DNA of 64,000 nucleotides, from the NCBI GenBank assembly GCA_028284185.1, contig JANQSG010000002.1, forward strand, positions 36,627 through 100,626, in the 5' to 3' direction. The translations under genes and the position numbers were made by a program. Positions 1 to 8,193 of this stretch are shown here, in pieces (position 1 is the stretch's first letter; each line of letters begins with the position of its first letter). Under the pieces are notes generated by a model. That model did not search any database, was not told the origin of the DNA, and saw only the letters and a program-made list of their open reading frames with translations. The stretch is from Kangiella sp. (GTDB lineage Bacteria; Pseudomonadota; Gammaproteobacteria; Enterobacterales; Kangiellaceae).

Positions 1-1358
1 CTGGCCATTTGTTGTGGATTTGATACGGTTTGTACCGGGCTTTGAGAGTTCGCACTTGATTGGCTAACCAGGCTATCCAGCTTGTCAGGCGCTATGCCAC
101 TGGTTTCAGCTAGGGCTTGTGAGAACAGCTGGTGATAAATCGGATCGGTAATTTTATCCAAATAAGGTTTCGCCAGATGTACCAGTTGACCGCGACCAGA
201 AACCGTTTTCAAGTCAACTTGCGCAGATAAATGTTTTAACAGGAAATCAAAAATAGGTTCAGATTGTTCGATGAGCTTAGTAAATTGTTCTTTGCCTACT
301 TTTCTGACCATCGAATCGGGATCTTCGCCATCGGGCAAAAACATTAATTTAATGTCACGACCTTCACGAAGTTGCGGTAAACCATGCTCTAAAGCTTTCA
401 AAGCAGCTTTGCGACCAGCTTTATCGCCATCAAAACACAAAACCAGTTCGCGACTGGTACGGAACAACTGTTGTAAATGACTGGCAGTAGTAGCAGTCCC
501 CAAAGTGGCTACTGCATTAGTAATACCAAATTGTGCTAAGGCTACTACATCCATATAGCCTTCAACGATTAAAATTCGAGCCAAATTACGATTGGCCTGG
601 CGTGCCTGATAGAGACCATACAACTCATTGGACTTATGGAAAATTGGCGTTTCTGGCGAGTTTAAATATTTGGGTTCACCATCACCCATGACTCTTCCGC
701 CAAAAGCGATAACACGGCCTCTTTTGTCCTTAATTGGAAACATAATTCGGTCACGAAAACGATCATAAACGCGAGCAGCATCGCCTTCTTTTTGGATCAG
801 CATGCCACAGTCAATCAGTTGTTGTTTCAATTTTGGGTTTTGCGCGAAGCTACCAAAGAGTTTTTCCAATGAATCCCAGGCATCGGGTACGAAACCTAAG
901 CCAAACTGTTTGGCAATCTCACCACTTAACCCTCTGTTTTTTAAGTAGTTTACGGCTTTTTGGCCACTCGGTGTACGTAGCTGTTGTTGATAAAAATTGG
1001 CAATTTTTGTCATTAAGTCATATAAAGAATTATCAATCTTTGGACGATTATCATTGCCAACTTCGCGAGGCACTTCCAGGCCTAAGCTGGAAGCCAATTC
1101 TTCTACCGCATCGGGAAATTCCAGACGATCATATTCCATTAAAAAACTGATGGCGTTGCCATTAGCACCACAGCCAAAACAATGATAAAACTGTTTGCTT
1201 TGACTGACATTAAAAGAAGGAGTTTTTTCACCATGAAAAGGGCAGCAGGCTTTGTAATTGGCGCCCGCTTTTTTTAAAGGCACACGCGAGTCGATCAGAT
1301 CAACAATATCGACCCGGTTAAGTAAATCTTGAATAAAGTGCTGTGGAATTAATCCCAT
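1..1358 (-). CDS. dnaG: DNA primase DnaG (C-terminus beyond window)
   Basis: DnaG makes the RNA primers for replication. The minus strand is open from an ATG at 1358 to the window edge (about 452 codons), so the C-terminal helicase-binding domain is missing here. Visible in the translation are the N-terminal zinc-binding domain (CPFHGEKTPSF, then CFGCG, within the first 65 residues), the central RNA-polymerase domain, and the TOPRIM fold with VEGYMDV, CFDGDKAGR and a DPDS acidic motif. It is third in the order rpsU, yqeY, dnaG, which is the classical macromolecular-synthesis operon; rpoD would be expected just outside the window. The several plus-strand ORFs inside it are shadows. Confidence 0.97.
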   Translation of the reverse strand, partial: MGLIPQHFIQDLLNRVDIVDLIDSRVPLKKAGANYKACCPFHGEKTPSFNVSQSKQFYHCFGCGANGNAISFLMEYDRLEFPDAVEELASSLGLEVPREVGNDNRPKIDNSLYDLMTKIANFYQQQLRTPSGQKAVNYLKNRGLSGEIAKQFGLGFVPDAWDSLEKLFGSFAQNPKLKQQLIDCGMLIQKEGDAARVYDRFRDRIMFPIKDKRGRVIAFGGRVMGDGEPKYLNSPETPIFHKSNELYGLYQARQANRNLARILIVEGYMDVVALAQFGITNAVATLGTATTASHLQQLFRTSRELVLCFDGDKAGRKAALKALEHGLPQLREGRDIKLMFLPDGEDPDSMVRKVGKEQFTKLIEQSEPIFDFLLKHLSAQVDLKTVSGRGQLVHLAKPYLDKITDPIYHQLFSQALAETSGIAPDKLDSLVSQSSANSQSPVQTVSNPQQMA

Positions 1359-1454
1359 CGAATGGCTATACAATCATAAATTGTGGCTATCATAGCAGAG
1401 CCATCTAGAATTAAAAATTGCCAGGAGAAAATTGTTTAATAGGACCAGGGTGTC

Positions 1455-1913
1455 TTAGGAAAGACGAGCTTTGATTTTACCACTGACAGGGCCCATATCG
1501 GCACGGCCTTGAAGTTGTGGTTTCAGCATTCCCATAACCTTGCCCATATCGCGAATGGATTCAGCGCCAGTTTTGGCAATGGCATCTTCAATCAATTGCT
1601 CAATTTCGGCTTCAGTTAGAGGTTGGGGAAGAAATTCTTGCAGGACTGCAATTTCGGCATGTTCCACATCCGCCAACTCTTGGCGACCTGCTTCTTCATA
1701 CATTTTGATCGATTCACGCCGCTGTTTCACCATTTTGTCTAAAATGGCCAGAATCGCCGTATCATCCAGTTCAATACGCTTATCAACTTCTATCTGCTTA
1801 ATCGCAGCCAGCGCCAAACGAATAGTGGTCAAACGTGCTTTATCTTTCGCACGCATGGCCTCTTTCATGGCATTATTGATAGTGTTTTTTAACTCTGACA
1901 TGGATTGGGACAC
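1455..1913 (-). CDS. yqeY: GatB/YqeY domain-containing protein
   Basis: This is a 152-residue YqeY-family protein. It resembles the C-terminal tail domain of GatB, the Asp/Glu-tRNA amidotransferase subunit that contacts tRNA, but its own cellular role is not settled. Family features seen are the N-terminal helix with AMRAKDKARL and TIRLALAAIK, the LPQPLTEAEIE segment and the MGKVMGMLKPQLQGRAD tail. The start used is GTG at 1913, because an AGGA motif lies six bases upstream; the in-frame ATG at 1901 has no ribosome binding site. It sits between rpsU and dnaG on the same strand, the usual place in many gammaproteobacteria, and is probably cotranscribed with both. Confidence 0.95.
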   Translation of the reverse strand: MSQSMSELKNTINNAMKEAMRAKDKARLTTIRLALAAIKQIEVDKRIELDDTAILAILDKMVKQRRESIKMYEEAGRQELADVEHAEIAVLQEFLPQPLTEAEIEQLIEDAIAKTGAESIRDMGKVMGMLKPQLQGRADMGPVSGKIKARLS

Positions 1914-1955
1914 GGCAATTCCTGTGCTAGCTTAAGTTATTGAAAACTAAAGCTA

Positions 1956-2171
1956 TTAGTACAAGCGAATGCGACGAGCGTTTTCGCGAGCAACTTTTTT
2001 CGCAGCACGCTTAACCGCAGCAGCTTTTTCACGTTTACGAACAGATGTTGGCTTCTCGTAGTATTCACGCTTACGAACTTCCGCCAAAATACCTGCTTTT
2101 TCACATGAACGCTTGAAGCGACGCAATGCAACGTCAAATGGCTCGTTGTCTTTTACTCTTACGCTTGGCAT
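1956..2171 (-). CDS. rpsU: 30S ribosomal protein S21
   Basis: S21 is a small basic protein of the 30S subunit needed for efficient initiation on natural mRNAs. The 71-residue translation begins [20 protein letters not shown] and ends in an Arg/Lys-rich tail, which is typical in length and sequence. The start at 2171 has a strong Shine-Dalgarno sequence (AGGTGA). It is the first gene of the rpsU-yqeY-dnaG operon. Upstream lies an inverted repeat at 2241-2286 that would fall in the leader or promoter. An overlapping ORF in another frame (1937-2137) is a shadow. Confidence 0.98.
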   Translation of the reverse strand: MPSVRVKDNEPFDVALRRFKRSCEKAGILAEVRKREYYEKPTSVRKREKAAAVKRAAKKVARENARRIRLY

Positions 2172-2240
2172 TAAAAATCACCTAACCTTTAAATAGTGTT
2201 TAAATAATAAAATCAATAGTTTACTCGTGTTTCAGGCACT

Positions 2241-2286
2241 AAAATAGCTCTCCTGACAACAAGAGGGCGGGAATTTTAGCTATTTT
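2241..2286 (-). promoter_or_regulatory. Inverted repeat in the rpsU upstream region
   Basis: AAAATAGCT at 2241-2249 is perfectly complementary to AGCTATTTT at 2278-2286, with a 28-nt loop that contains a further short CTC/GAG pairing. It lies 70-115 bases upstream of rpsU. It could be a leader hairpin or a binding site; only the symmetry is seen, and the function is inferred from position. Confidence 0.35.
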
Positions 2287-2340
2287 TCGAGCAAAAAGCA
2301 AAGAATCTAAGGCTAAAAGCAGGATTTTTAAGGAATACTG

Positions 2341-2415
2341 TTTCAGCGTAAGTTGGGATCTCTAAAAAGTGGCGTGGTGGCCATTGAAAATATTCCAACC
2401 TCCGTTGGAATGACA
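2341..2415. repeat. REP-like pair 1 (degenerate)
   Basis: A decayed forward unit (2341-2362, matching the right part of the better copy at 60594) is followed by an inverted unit with a perfect 8-bp stem, ATTCCAAC (2392-2399) and GTTGGAAT (2404-2411), ending in GGAATGAC. It belongs to the family that recurs at 2481, 2649, 41992, 42125 and 60594. Confidence 0.6.
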
Positions 2416-2474
2416 CCCGGCGCCGCTCAAAGGCATGAGCCAATCCCTAAAGGTATCATTCTCCATTTTCTAAC

Positions 2475-2503
2475 CGTGTCATCCCAGCGAAGGCTGTGAT
2501 CTT
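2475..2503. repeat. REP-like single hairpin 2
   Basis: GTGTC precedes a hairpin with ATCCCAGC at 2481-2488, a GAAG loop, and GCTGTGAT at 2493-2500 (one mismatch in the stem), followed by CTTT. This is the forward orientation of the same family. The rest of the gap from 2504 to 2648 shows no gene or further clear structure. Confidence 0.6.
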
Positions 2504-2648
2504 TGGAAAGTCAAATGTAATGCCAAAAGTGCAGAAGTCATGGCATAAGATTTCAAACTCCCTAAAGGGACTTCCAAAAGTCGTTTGTTCGAATGAAAAA
2601 CTACAATGACTCGCTAAATAGTAGCAACTCTATTAAAATCGCTACATC

Positions 2649-2729
2649 GTCATTCCCGCGCAGGCGGGAATCCATTAGATCTTAACGTATTGATATTAGG
2701 TATTAGATTCCCGCCTGCGCGGGAATGAC
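2649..2729. repeat. REP-like pair 3, perfect 24-bp inverted repeat
   Basis: The 24 bases at 2649-2672 are the exact reverse complement of 2706-2729, with a 33-nt spacer. Each arm is itself a hairpin: ATTCCCGC, a four-base loop, then GCGGGAAT. The element ends 17 bases before the tsaD start codon, so it lies in the tsaD leader or promoter region. Each arm fits the ATTCCC-N8-GGGAAT pattern described for the neisserial dRS3 repeat. Confidence 0.85.
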
Positions 2730-2746
2730 AACCGAATAAGACTTGT

Positions 2747-3766
2747 ATGAAAATCCTCGGTATTGAAACCTCTTGTGATGAAACCGGAATCGCTATTTAT
2801 GATAGCGAGCAGGGGATTATTGCCGATGCACTTTACTCGCAAGTTGAGCTGCATGAAGAATATGGTGGGGTGGTACCTGAACTAGCATCGCGCGATCATG
2901 TGCGTAAAGCGATTCCTTTAATCAAGCAAGTTTTAATTGAAGCTAATTGCACGAAAGATGATATTGATGCCATTGCCTATACCAAAGGCCCTGGTCTGAT
3001 TGGTGCTTTGTTTGTAGGTGTGGGTGTAGGCCGCAGTCTTGCCTATGCCTGGGATATTCCTGCCATTGGCGTACATCATATGGAAGGGCACTTGTTAGCG
3101 CCTTTGTTAGAAGATGATAAGCCGGATTACCCTTTTGTGGCTTTGCTGGTTTCTGGCGGTCATACGCTATTGGTCGATGTACAAGGCTTGGGTGAATATC
3201 AAATTTTAGGCGAGTCGATTGACGATGCGGCGGGCGAAGCTTTTGATAAAACCGCCAAAATTATGGGCCTGGGTTATCCTGGTGGACCTGCTTTAGCTAA
3301 GCAGGCTGAAAGAGGACGTGCAGGCATTTATAAATTACCGCGGCCAATGACTGATCGTCCTGGCTTGGACTTTAGTTTCAGTGGCCTCAAAACCGCTGTA
3401 GCTACTTTATACAATAAATCTGATAAATCTGAACAAGAGCTGGCCGATATTGCTTATGCTTTCCAGGAAGCAGTGGTAGATACCATTTTTATCAAGTGTC
3501 GTCGCGCACTTGAGCAAACTGGCCATAAGAGGTTAGTTGTGGCGGGAGGTGTCAGTGCAAATACCGTATTGCGTCAAAAGCTAACACAATTGCTCGAATC
3601 CAAAGGTGGCCAAGCTTATTATCCCAGACCTAAATTTTGTACCGACAATGGCGCCATGATCGCTTACGCGGGTTATGCTCGTTATCAAGCGGCACTTAAT
3701 GGTCGTGGTGAATTTGAAGAGCCAGCCATTTGTGCCAAGCCCAGATGGCCGATTGAGGATTTGTAG
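2747..3766 (+). CDS. tsaD: tRNA N6-adenosine threonylcarbamoyltransferase TsaD
   Basis: TsaD (Gcp/YgjD) transfers the threonylcarbamoyl group from threonylcarbamoyl-AMP to A37 of ANN-decoding tRNAs, working with TsaB and TsaE in the cytoplasm. The 339-residue length is standard. Visible motifs are the start [13 protein letters not shown] (ASKHA phosphate loop), the metal-binding HHMEGH with H111 and H115, SGGHT, and VAGGVSAN with a late CTDNGAM that holds the third metal ligand. It lies divergently from rpsU, the common gammaproteobacterial arrangement. Its leader region carries the perfect REP pair ending at 2729. Confidence 0.98.
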   Translation: MKILGIETSCDETGIAIYDSEQGIIADALYSQVELHEEYGGVVPELASRDHVRKAIPLIKQVLIEANCTKDDIDAIAYTKGPGLIGALFVGVGVGRSLAYAWDIPAIGVHHMEGHLLAPLLEDDKPDYPFVALLVSGGHTLLVDVQGLGEYQILGESIDDAAGEAFDKTAKIMGLGYPGGPALAKQAERGRAGIYKLPRPMTDRPGLDFSFSGLKTAVATLYNKSDKSEQELADIAYAFQEAVVDTIFIKCRRALEQTGHKRLVVAGGVSANTVLRQKLTQLLESKGGQAYYPRPKFCTDNGAMIAYAGYARYQAALNGRGEFEEPAICAKPRWPIEDL

Positions 3767-3767
3767 T

Positions 3768-4283
3768 TTATTTTGGGTAGTTAAATTTTCGTCTTAACAA
3801 GTTAGAACATAAAAATTTCTTATGTTCTTTTGATGGAAGCTTACCTGCGGAATCTCTGGCGTAAGCCATGCATTTATCAATAAAGTACGCTAAGTCCATT
3901 AGATATTGCTCAGCATTTTTACCCTTTAAACCCTGATTAATTCGAACGATTTTTAAATCTTTACTCTTATATTGGTCAATGCAGATTGGATATGGATACT
4001 CTTCATTAAGCTCAATATCCGCACTAAAAGCTTGCCCTTCAATCAACCACTCTTGCTGATGAAAATCTTTTTTTCTAGTTAATCCTTTTAGATTTTTTAA
4101 TGCATTATCCAAGCCTGTTTTAGTAGCAGGATTACAGCGATATTTCAAATGCTTTTGTGCGCAAAGAATAAAATATACTTGCAACTTAGCTGCTTTTTTC
4201 AGAAATTCTTCTTCATTACTTTGCCGCATAAATTTGAGCATTTCATATGGATTATTGCTCTTATTCCACTCTGCCTGATCCAT
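3768..4283 (-). CDS. Hypothetical protein (171 aa)
   Basis: I do not recognise a characterised family. The protein is soluble, Lys/Asn-rich and without a signal peptide or membrane segment. Its N-terminus, EWNKSNNPYEMLKFMR, resembles the EW..S.DP..ML.FLR motif that opens many planctomycete and cyanobacterial proteins of unknown function; that comparison is from memory. The middle contains a Trp/acidic stretch (QQEWLIEGQAF) and the C-terminus is basic. It converges with tsaD with one base between the stop codons. It has a good ATG at 4283 and is AT-richer than tsaD, so it may be an accessory gene. Confidence 0.7.
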   Translation of the reverse strand: MDQAEWNKSNNPYEMLKFMRQSNEEEFLKKAAKLQVYFILCAQKHLKYRCNPATKTGLDNALKNLKGLTRKKDFHQQEWLIEGQAFSADIELNEEYPYPICIDQYKSKDLKIVRINQGLKGKNAEQYLMDLAYFIDKCMAYARDSAGKLPSKEHKKFLCSNLLRRKFNYPK

Positions 4284-4370
4284 TTGTTTTATAGTTAAGT
4301 GTTTTGTTTCGCTTTGATTATAGCACTCTAGTACTTCATGTCAGAAAGGATTGATGTATTAGACTTGTAG

Positions 4371-4550
4371 TTACCCCATCCAAAAACCTTTACGGTGCGA
4401 TACACCTAAGGTTTTAGTGCAGTTAGGGCAAAAGTAGATAAAGCGTTTACCTAAGGTGGTTTTGACTTCCTGATAAGCTAGCTCTGAAATCTTTGCTTTA
4501 CAGTGTGGGCAACTAGGGTTTATATCATTTCTTTCTTTGGCTTGTATCAT
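4371..4550 (-). CDS. Small zinc-ribbon protein (59 aa)
   Basis: This short gene runs from ATG at 4550 to TAA at 4371. The start has a good ribosome binding site (AAAGGAG with about seven bases to the ATG). The translation begins MIQAKERNDINPSCPHCKAK and ends in GVSHRKGFWMG. Two CxxC knuckles (CPHC and CPNC), 29 residues apart, suggest one structural zinc ribbon. The specific role is unknown. It lies between the 171-aa unknown gene and nhaA, all on the minus strand. Confidence 0.7.
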   Translation of the reverse strand: MIQAKERNDINPSCPHCKAKISELAYQEVKTTLGKRFIYFCPNCTKTLGVSHRKGFWMG

Positions 4551-4635
4551 CTAAAGACTCCTTTGTAGGAAGCTATATTGTTATAACTCCCTGAGCGCAG
4601 GTTTATTCCATAAAACCGATAATAGGGATGTAAAA

Positions 4636-5826
4636 TTATTGGCTATGGCTTTCTTTTAAACTGAATTTAAGAATTAAAAAGCCGGTTATGCCGGATAGCA
4701 GTGAGCCGATAATAATACCAAGTCGTTCGTCAAATAATAGGTTAACGCCAGTCTCTTCAAAGGCCAGTGAACCAATAAACAAACTCATGGTAAAGCCGAT
4801 GCCGCACAGTGCTGAGGTTCCTAACAGGTGCGGTATGCGCATGGAGTTTGGCAATTGGATAAGTCCAATTTTGATGGCTATCCAGCAGAGGCCAAAAATG
4901 CCAATAATTTTCCCTAAAAATAAGCCGAGGGTAATACCAATGGGTACACTATGGGTTAGTTGTTCGATTCCTACTCCGGATAAATTAATACCAGCATTGG
5001 CAAAGGCGAAAATTGGTAAAATAGCAAAAGCGACAATCTGATGAAGATCGTGCTCTATGGTTCTGAGTGGCGATATTTGGGGCTCATCTTTTGAACGCAT
5101 GGGAATAAACATTGCGATAATGACCCCGGCCAGGGTGGCATGCACACCAGATTTTAAAGTGGCAACCCACATAATAACCCCGATCAAAATATAGGGGCTT
5201 TTATGGCAAACATTAAATCGATTTAGGGCAAAAAGTATTGGGATACAGAGTCCCGCGAATAGTATCGCTTGAGCCGAGATATTGGAGGTATAAAACAGAG
5301 CTATGATAATAATGGCTCCGATATCATCGAAAATGGCCAAAGAAGTTAAAAATATTTTTAGCGAGGTTGGTACTTTAGAGCCCAGTAGCGAAAGCACGCC
5401 TAAAGCAAAAGCAATATCCGTTGCTGCAGGAATGGCCCAGCCTTTGATGGCAATAGGGTCATTATGATTAAAATAGAGGTATATCAGTGCCGGAACCAGC
5501 ATTCCGCCTATAGCCCCAACTGCGGGCAACATAATATTTTTTTTATCGGACAGTTCGCCTTCTAATACTTCTCTTTTCAATTCGAGACCAACCAGAAAGA
5601 AGAATATAGCCATCAGACCATCGTTAATCCACAGCAGTAATGGTTTGGCAATTTCCAAAGCGCCCACCTTGACTTCAACTGGTGTTGATAGCAGTAGCTC
5701 ATATTGATCGTAGAAAGGACTGTTAGCGAGAATGATCGCCAATATAGCGGCTATAAACAATAAAATGCCGCCCGCTGATTCGAGCCTTAAGAATTGATTG
5801 ATAAAAGAAGGTTTAGAATTACTCAT
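4636..5826 (-). CDS. nhaA: Na+/H+ antiporter NhaA
   Basis: NhaA is an inner-membrane electrogenic antiporter that expels Na+ in exchange for protons, giving salt and alkaline-pH tolerance. The 396-residue protein has about twelve hydrophobic segments. The key acidic residues are present: [10 protein letters not shown] with D137 (E. coli D133) and IFDDIGA with D167 and D168 (E. coli D163/D164). The [11 protein letters not shown] segment supplies the conserved transmembrane lysine. It lies downstream of plsY on the same strand with a 75-bp gap, so it may have its own promoter. Confidence 0.97.
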   Translation of the reverse strand: MSNSKPSFINQFLRLESAGGILLFIAAILAIILANSPFYDQYELLLSTPVEVKVGALEIAKPLLLWINDGLMAIFFFLVGLELKREVLEGELSDKKNIMLPAVGAIGGMLVPALIYLYFNHNDPIAIKGWAIPAATDIAFALGVLSLLGSKVPTSLKIFLTSLAIFDDIGAIIIIALFYTSNISAQAILFAGLCIPILFALNRFNVCHKSPYILIGVIMWVATLKSGVHATLAGVIIAMFIPMRSKDEPQISPLRTIEHDLHQIVAFAILPIFAFANAGINLSGVGIEQLTHSVPIGITLGLFLGKIIGIFGLCWIAIKIGLIQLPNSMRIPHLLGTSALCGIGFTMSLFIGSLAFEETGVNLLFDERLGIIIGSLLSGITGFLILKFSLKESHSQ

Positions 5827-5901
5827 TCAGATAAAAATGTTATGCACAATCCTTAAATATACTAAATAAATTAAAAAAGAGTGAAGTAAAATAGAAAAAA
5901 T

Positions 5902-6495
5902 TCATGTTTTTTTATCAGTTATTTTTCTTTCGGTCCCCAGCCATAGCCTTTTTATATTGGATCTATGGCGCCAAATCAGCATCAAAGACATGGCAAAGAG
6001 TGGAAAAAAATACTTTTTATCAATATAAAAGCCAAAAGCTGATACCGCTAAACTCGAGAGTATCGAGGCCAAAGACGAATAACGGCTAAAAAAAGCGGTA
6101 ATGAGCCAGGTGGCGAGTCCATACAACAGCAAAATAGGCGATAGCGCAAGCAAAGCGCCAAAATAAGTAGCCATGCCTTTGCCGCCTTTGAAGTTAAAAT
6201 ACAAAGGGTAGAGGTGACCAATAAAAGCCATAAAGCCGACCCAGCCTAAATTTCGATTGTGCAGCTCTAATGCATAGCCGATCAAAATCGGGATCACTGC
6301 TTTTAAAATATCGCCAATCAAAGTAAATAACGCAGCTTTTTTCCCGCCTAATCGTAGGACATTAGTAGCGCCTGGATTGTGCGAGCCAAATTCGCGTGGG
6401 TCGGGCAAATTCATAATACGGCAGACGACCACTGCGCTGGATATAGAACCCGTCAGATAGGCTAAAATTAATAAAGCAATAGTCGGCAGATCCAC
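5902..6495 (-). CDS. plsY: Glycerol-3-phosphate acyltransferase PlsY
   Basis: PlsY acylates position 1 of glycerol-3-phosphate from acyl-phosphate, the first step of phospholipid synthesis. The 197-residue membrane protein carries the three family motifs: GSISSAVVVCR near residue 16, GSHNPGATNVLR near 37, and FKGGKGMATYFGA near 102. It has about five transmembrane helices, as expected. It is divergent from folB, the usual plsY/folB arrangement in gammaproteobacteria, with a shared promoter region at 6496-6613. Confidence 0.97.
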   Translation of the reverse strand: MDLPTIALLILAYLTGSISSAVVVCRIMNLPDPREFGSHNPGATNVLRLGGKKAALFTLIGDILKAVIPILIGYALELHNRNLGWVGFMAFIGHLYPLYFNFKGGKGMATYFGALLALSPILLLYGLATWLITAFFSRYSSLASILSSLAVSAFGFYIDKKYFFPLFAMSLMLIWRHRSNIKRLWLGTERKITDKKT

Positions 6496-6613
6496 CTGTT
6501 TTCCCTTTGGCTATTGGTCATATTTATTATGAAATTTATTAAGCTCTTTATAACAAATTCAGCCAGATTTGCTATCCTATGACACACATTTCGTAAAAAA
6601 TAATGAGAAAAGC

Positions 6614-6970
6614 GTGGATATTGTTTTTATTGAGGATCTAAAAGTCGATACGGTGATTGGTATTTATGACTGGGAGCGTCAAATTCGACAAACTATTAGC
6701 ATTGATTTGGAAATGGGGCATGATATCCAGCAAGCTGCCAAAGAAGATGCCATTGAGCATTGCCTTGACTATAAATCCGTAGCCAAGCGTATTATCGGTT
6801 TTGTGGAAGCGGCGGAATATCAAACGGTAGAAACTTTGGCGGAAAAAATTGCTGAAATTGTTCGCACAGAATTTGCTGTGCCCTGGTTGCGCTTAAAGTT
6901 GAGTAAGCCCGGCGCAGTTCGCGGCTCGAAAAATGTAGGCGTTTTGATCGAACGTGGCTCAAAAAGTTAA
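6614..6970 (+). CDS. folB: Dihydroneopterin aldolase FolB
   Basis: FolB cleaves 7,8-dihydroneopterin to 6-hydroxymethyl-dihydropterin and glycolaldehyde in folate synthesis. The family-like N-terminus DIVFIEDLKVDTVIGIYDWE begins right after a GTG at 6614, giving 118 residues, the usual FolB length. The frame is also open upstream to an alternative start at 6569, but that adds 15 residues absent from the family. Conserved features are IGIYDWER, the DY.SVA region and the KLSKPGAVRGSKNVGV end. Its stop overlaps the folK start by one base (TAATG). Confidence 0.93.
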   Translation: MDIVFIEDLKVDTVIGIYDWERQIRQTISIDLEMGHDIQQAAKEDAIEHCLDYKSVAKRIIGFVEAAEYQTVETLAEKIAEIVRTEFAVPWLRLKLSKPGAVRGSKNVGVLIERGSKS

Positions 6971-7485
6971 TGGCAACTATCTATATCAGCATTGGCTCTA
7001 ATCAAAATGCGGAACAGCAAATTCGCTATGGCGTGAAACGTCTGCATGAAATGTTTTCGGCTTTGCAATTATCCAGTGTCTATGAGTCCGAAGCAGTGGG
7101 GTTTGATGGTGATAATTTCTTGAATTTGGTGGCTAAGGCTAAAACCCAATTGACCGTTTCCCAAGTAGATCAAGCTTTTAAGCGTATCGAAACAGCTGCG
7201 GGGCGGCGGCGTGATGTGCCGAAGTTTAGTGATAGAACTTTGGATATTGATTTGCTGTTGTATGATGATTTGGTTTGTGCCAAACCGATTAAATTACCGC
7301 GTGGCGAAATCTTAAAACATGCTTTTGTCTTATTGCCATTGGCAGAGATTTCTCCTGAATTAAAGCACCCAGTGAGTAATCTGTCTTATCAAGATTTATG
7401 GCATCAGTTTGATAAAAAAGAACAACAAAAGTTGTGGTCTATTGATTTTGATTGGCAAGGACCTAATTTTAAGGGAGCGCAATAA
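6970..7485 (+). CDS. folK: 6-hydroxymethyl-dihydropterin pyrophosphokinase FolK
   Basis: FolK (HPPK) transfers pyrophosphate from ATP to 6-hydroxymethyl-7,8-dihydropterin, the step after FolB. The 171-residue protein starts with YISIGSNQNAEQQI. It carries AAGRRRDVPKFSDRTLDIDL, which includes the R...DRTLDIDLL signature with the two Mg-binding aspartates, and HAFVLLPLAEI near the end. It is translationally coupled to folB (one-base overlap) and is followed immediately by the FolM-like reductase, so three pterin-related genes are consecutive. Confidence 0.96.
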   Translation: MATIYISIGSNQNAEQQIRYGVKRLHEMFSALQLSSVYESEAVGFDGDNFLNLVAKAKTQLTVSQVDQAFKRIETAAGRRRDVPKFSDRTLDIDLLLYDDLVCAKPIKLPRGEILKHAFVLLPLAEISPELKHPVSNLSYQDLWHQFDKKEQQKLWSIDFDWQGPNFKGAQ

Positions 7486-8193
7486 ATGGCGGTAGCGTTA
7501 GTTACAGGTGCGGCGATTCGTTTGGGTAAAGCCATTGCTTTGCAATTGGCTCAAGACGGTTATGATATAGCGCTCCATTATCATGGCTCTGAGCAAGAGG
7601 CTAAACAAACCGCTCAACAAATAGTGCAGTTAGGCCGTAAGGTTAAGTTAATAAAAGCTGATTTAGCTGCTCTTAAGCAAGCTTCTGAAGTAATTGAACA
7701 GGCCTCTTTGTTAGGTGAGCTGAAAGTTTTAATCAATAGTGCTGCTATTTTTCCTGATAATGACACTATTGATGATGATTTGGGCCATTGGGATTTGGTG
7801 ATGAATCTTAATTTAAAAGCTCCTTTATTATTGTCACAGGCTTTTGCCAAAAGTTGCTCAAGTCAGAGCCATATTATTAATATCCTGGATGCACGGACTC
7901 ACGCTCCGGCAGGTGATCATCTGGTTTACCGCCTTTCCAAAGCCGGCCTTTGGCATTTAACCGAAAGTCTGGCTAAAGCATTAGCACCGAATGTTCAGGT
8001 TAATGGTTTGGCGCTGGGTGCTATTTTGCCACCACCAGGTGCTGATGATTTGCACTTCAAACGCATGGCTAATCAGATCCCTTTAAAAAGAACTGGTTCG
8101 CCAGAAGACGTTGCACAGGCGGTGTCTTTTTTGATTGCGCAAGAGTTTATTACCGGCGCTATATTACCGATTGACGGTGGTGAATTTCTCTAA
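7486..8193 (+). CDS. Pteridine reductase / FolM-type short-chain dehydrogenase
   Basis: This is a 235-residue NADPH-dependent short-chain dehydrogenase. The nucleotide motif is TGAAIRLGKAIA, and the Arg in TGxxxRxG marks the pteridine-reductase (PTR1) and dihydromonapterin-reductase (FolM) branch. The catalytic YxxxK appears as YRLSKAG, preceded by an Asp-rich INILDA strand. The location directly after folB and folK supports a pterin substrate such as dihydromonapterin or dihydrofolate. The exact substrate is an inference from motif and context. It starts one base after the folK stop, and its own stop overlaps the next gene by one base. Confidence 0.88.
   Translation: MAVALVTGAAIRLGKAIALQLAQDGYDIALHYHGSEQEAKQTAQQIVQLGRKVKLIKADLAALKQASEVIEQASLLGELKVLINSAAIFPDNDTIDDDLGHWDLVMNLNLKAPLLLSQAFAKSCSSQSHIINILDARTHAPAGDHLVYRLSKAGLWHLTESLAKALAPNVQVNGLALGAILPPPGADDLHFKRMANQIPLKRTGSPEDVAQAVSFLIAQEFITGAILPIDGGEFL

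Noticed and set aside
833..1185. Plus-strand ORFs of 62-105 codons inside dnaG
   Set aside because: They lie entirely within the DnaG coding frame on the other strand, have no ribosome binding sites and no recognisable product.
2504..2648. Possible small gene between the REP elements
   Set aside because: No frame with a start, ribosome binding site and length was found; the segment looks like decayed repeat sequence.
2649..2729. CRISPR repeat-spacer unit
   Set aside because: The arms are inverted, not direct, there are only two, and no cas gene is nearby.
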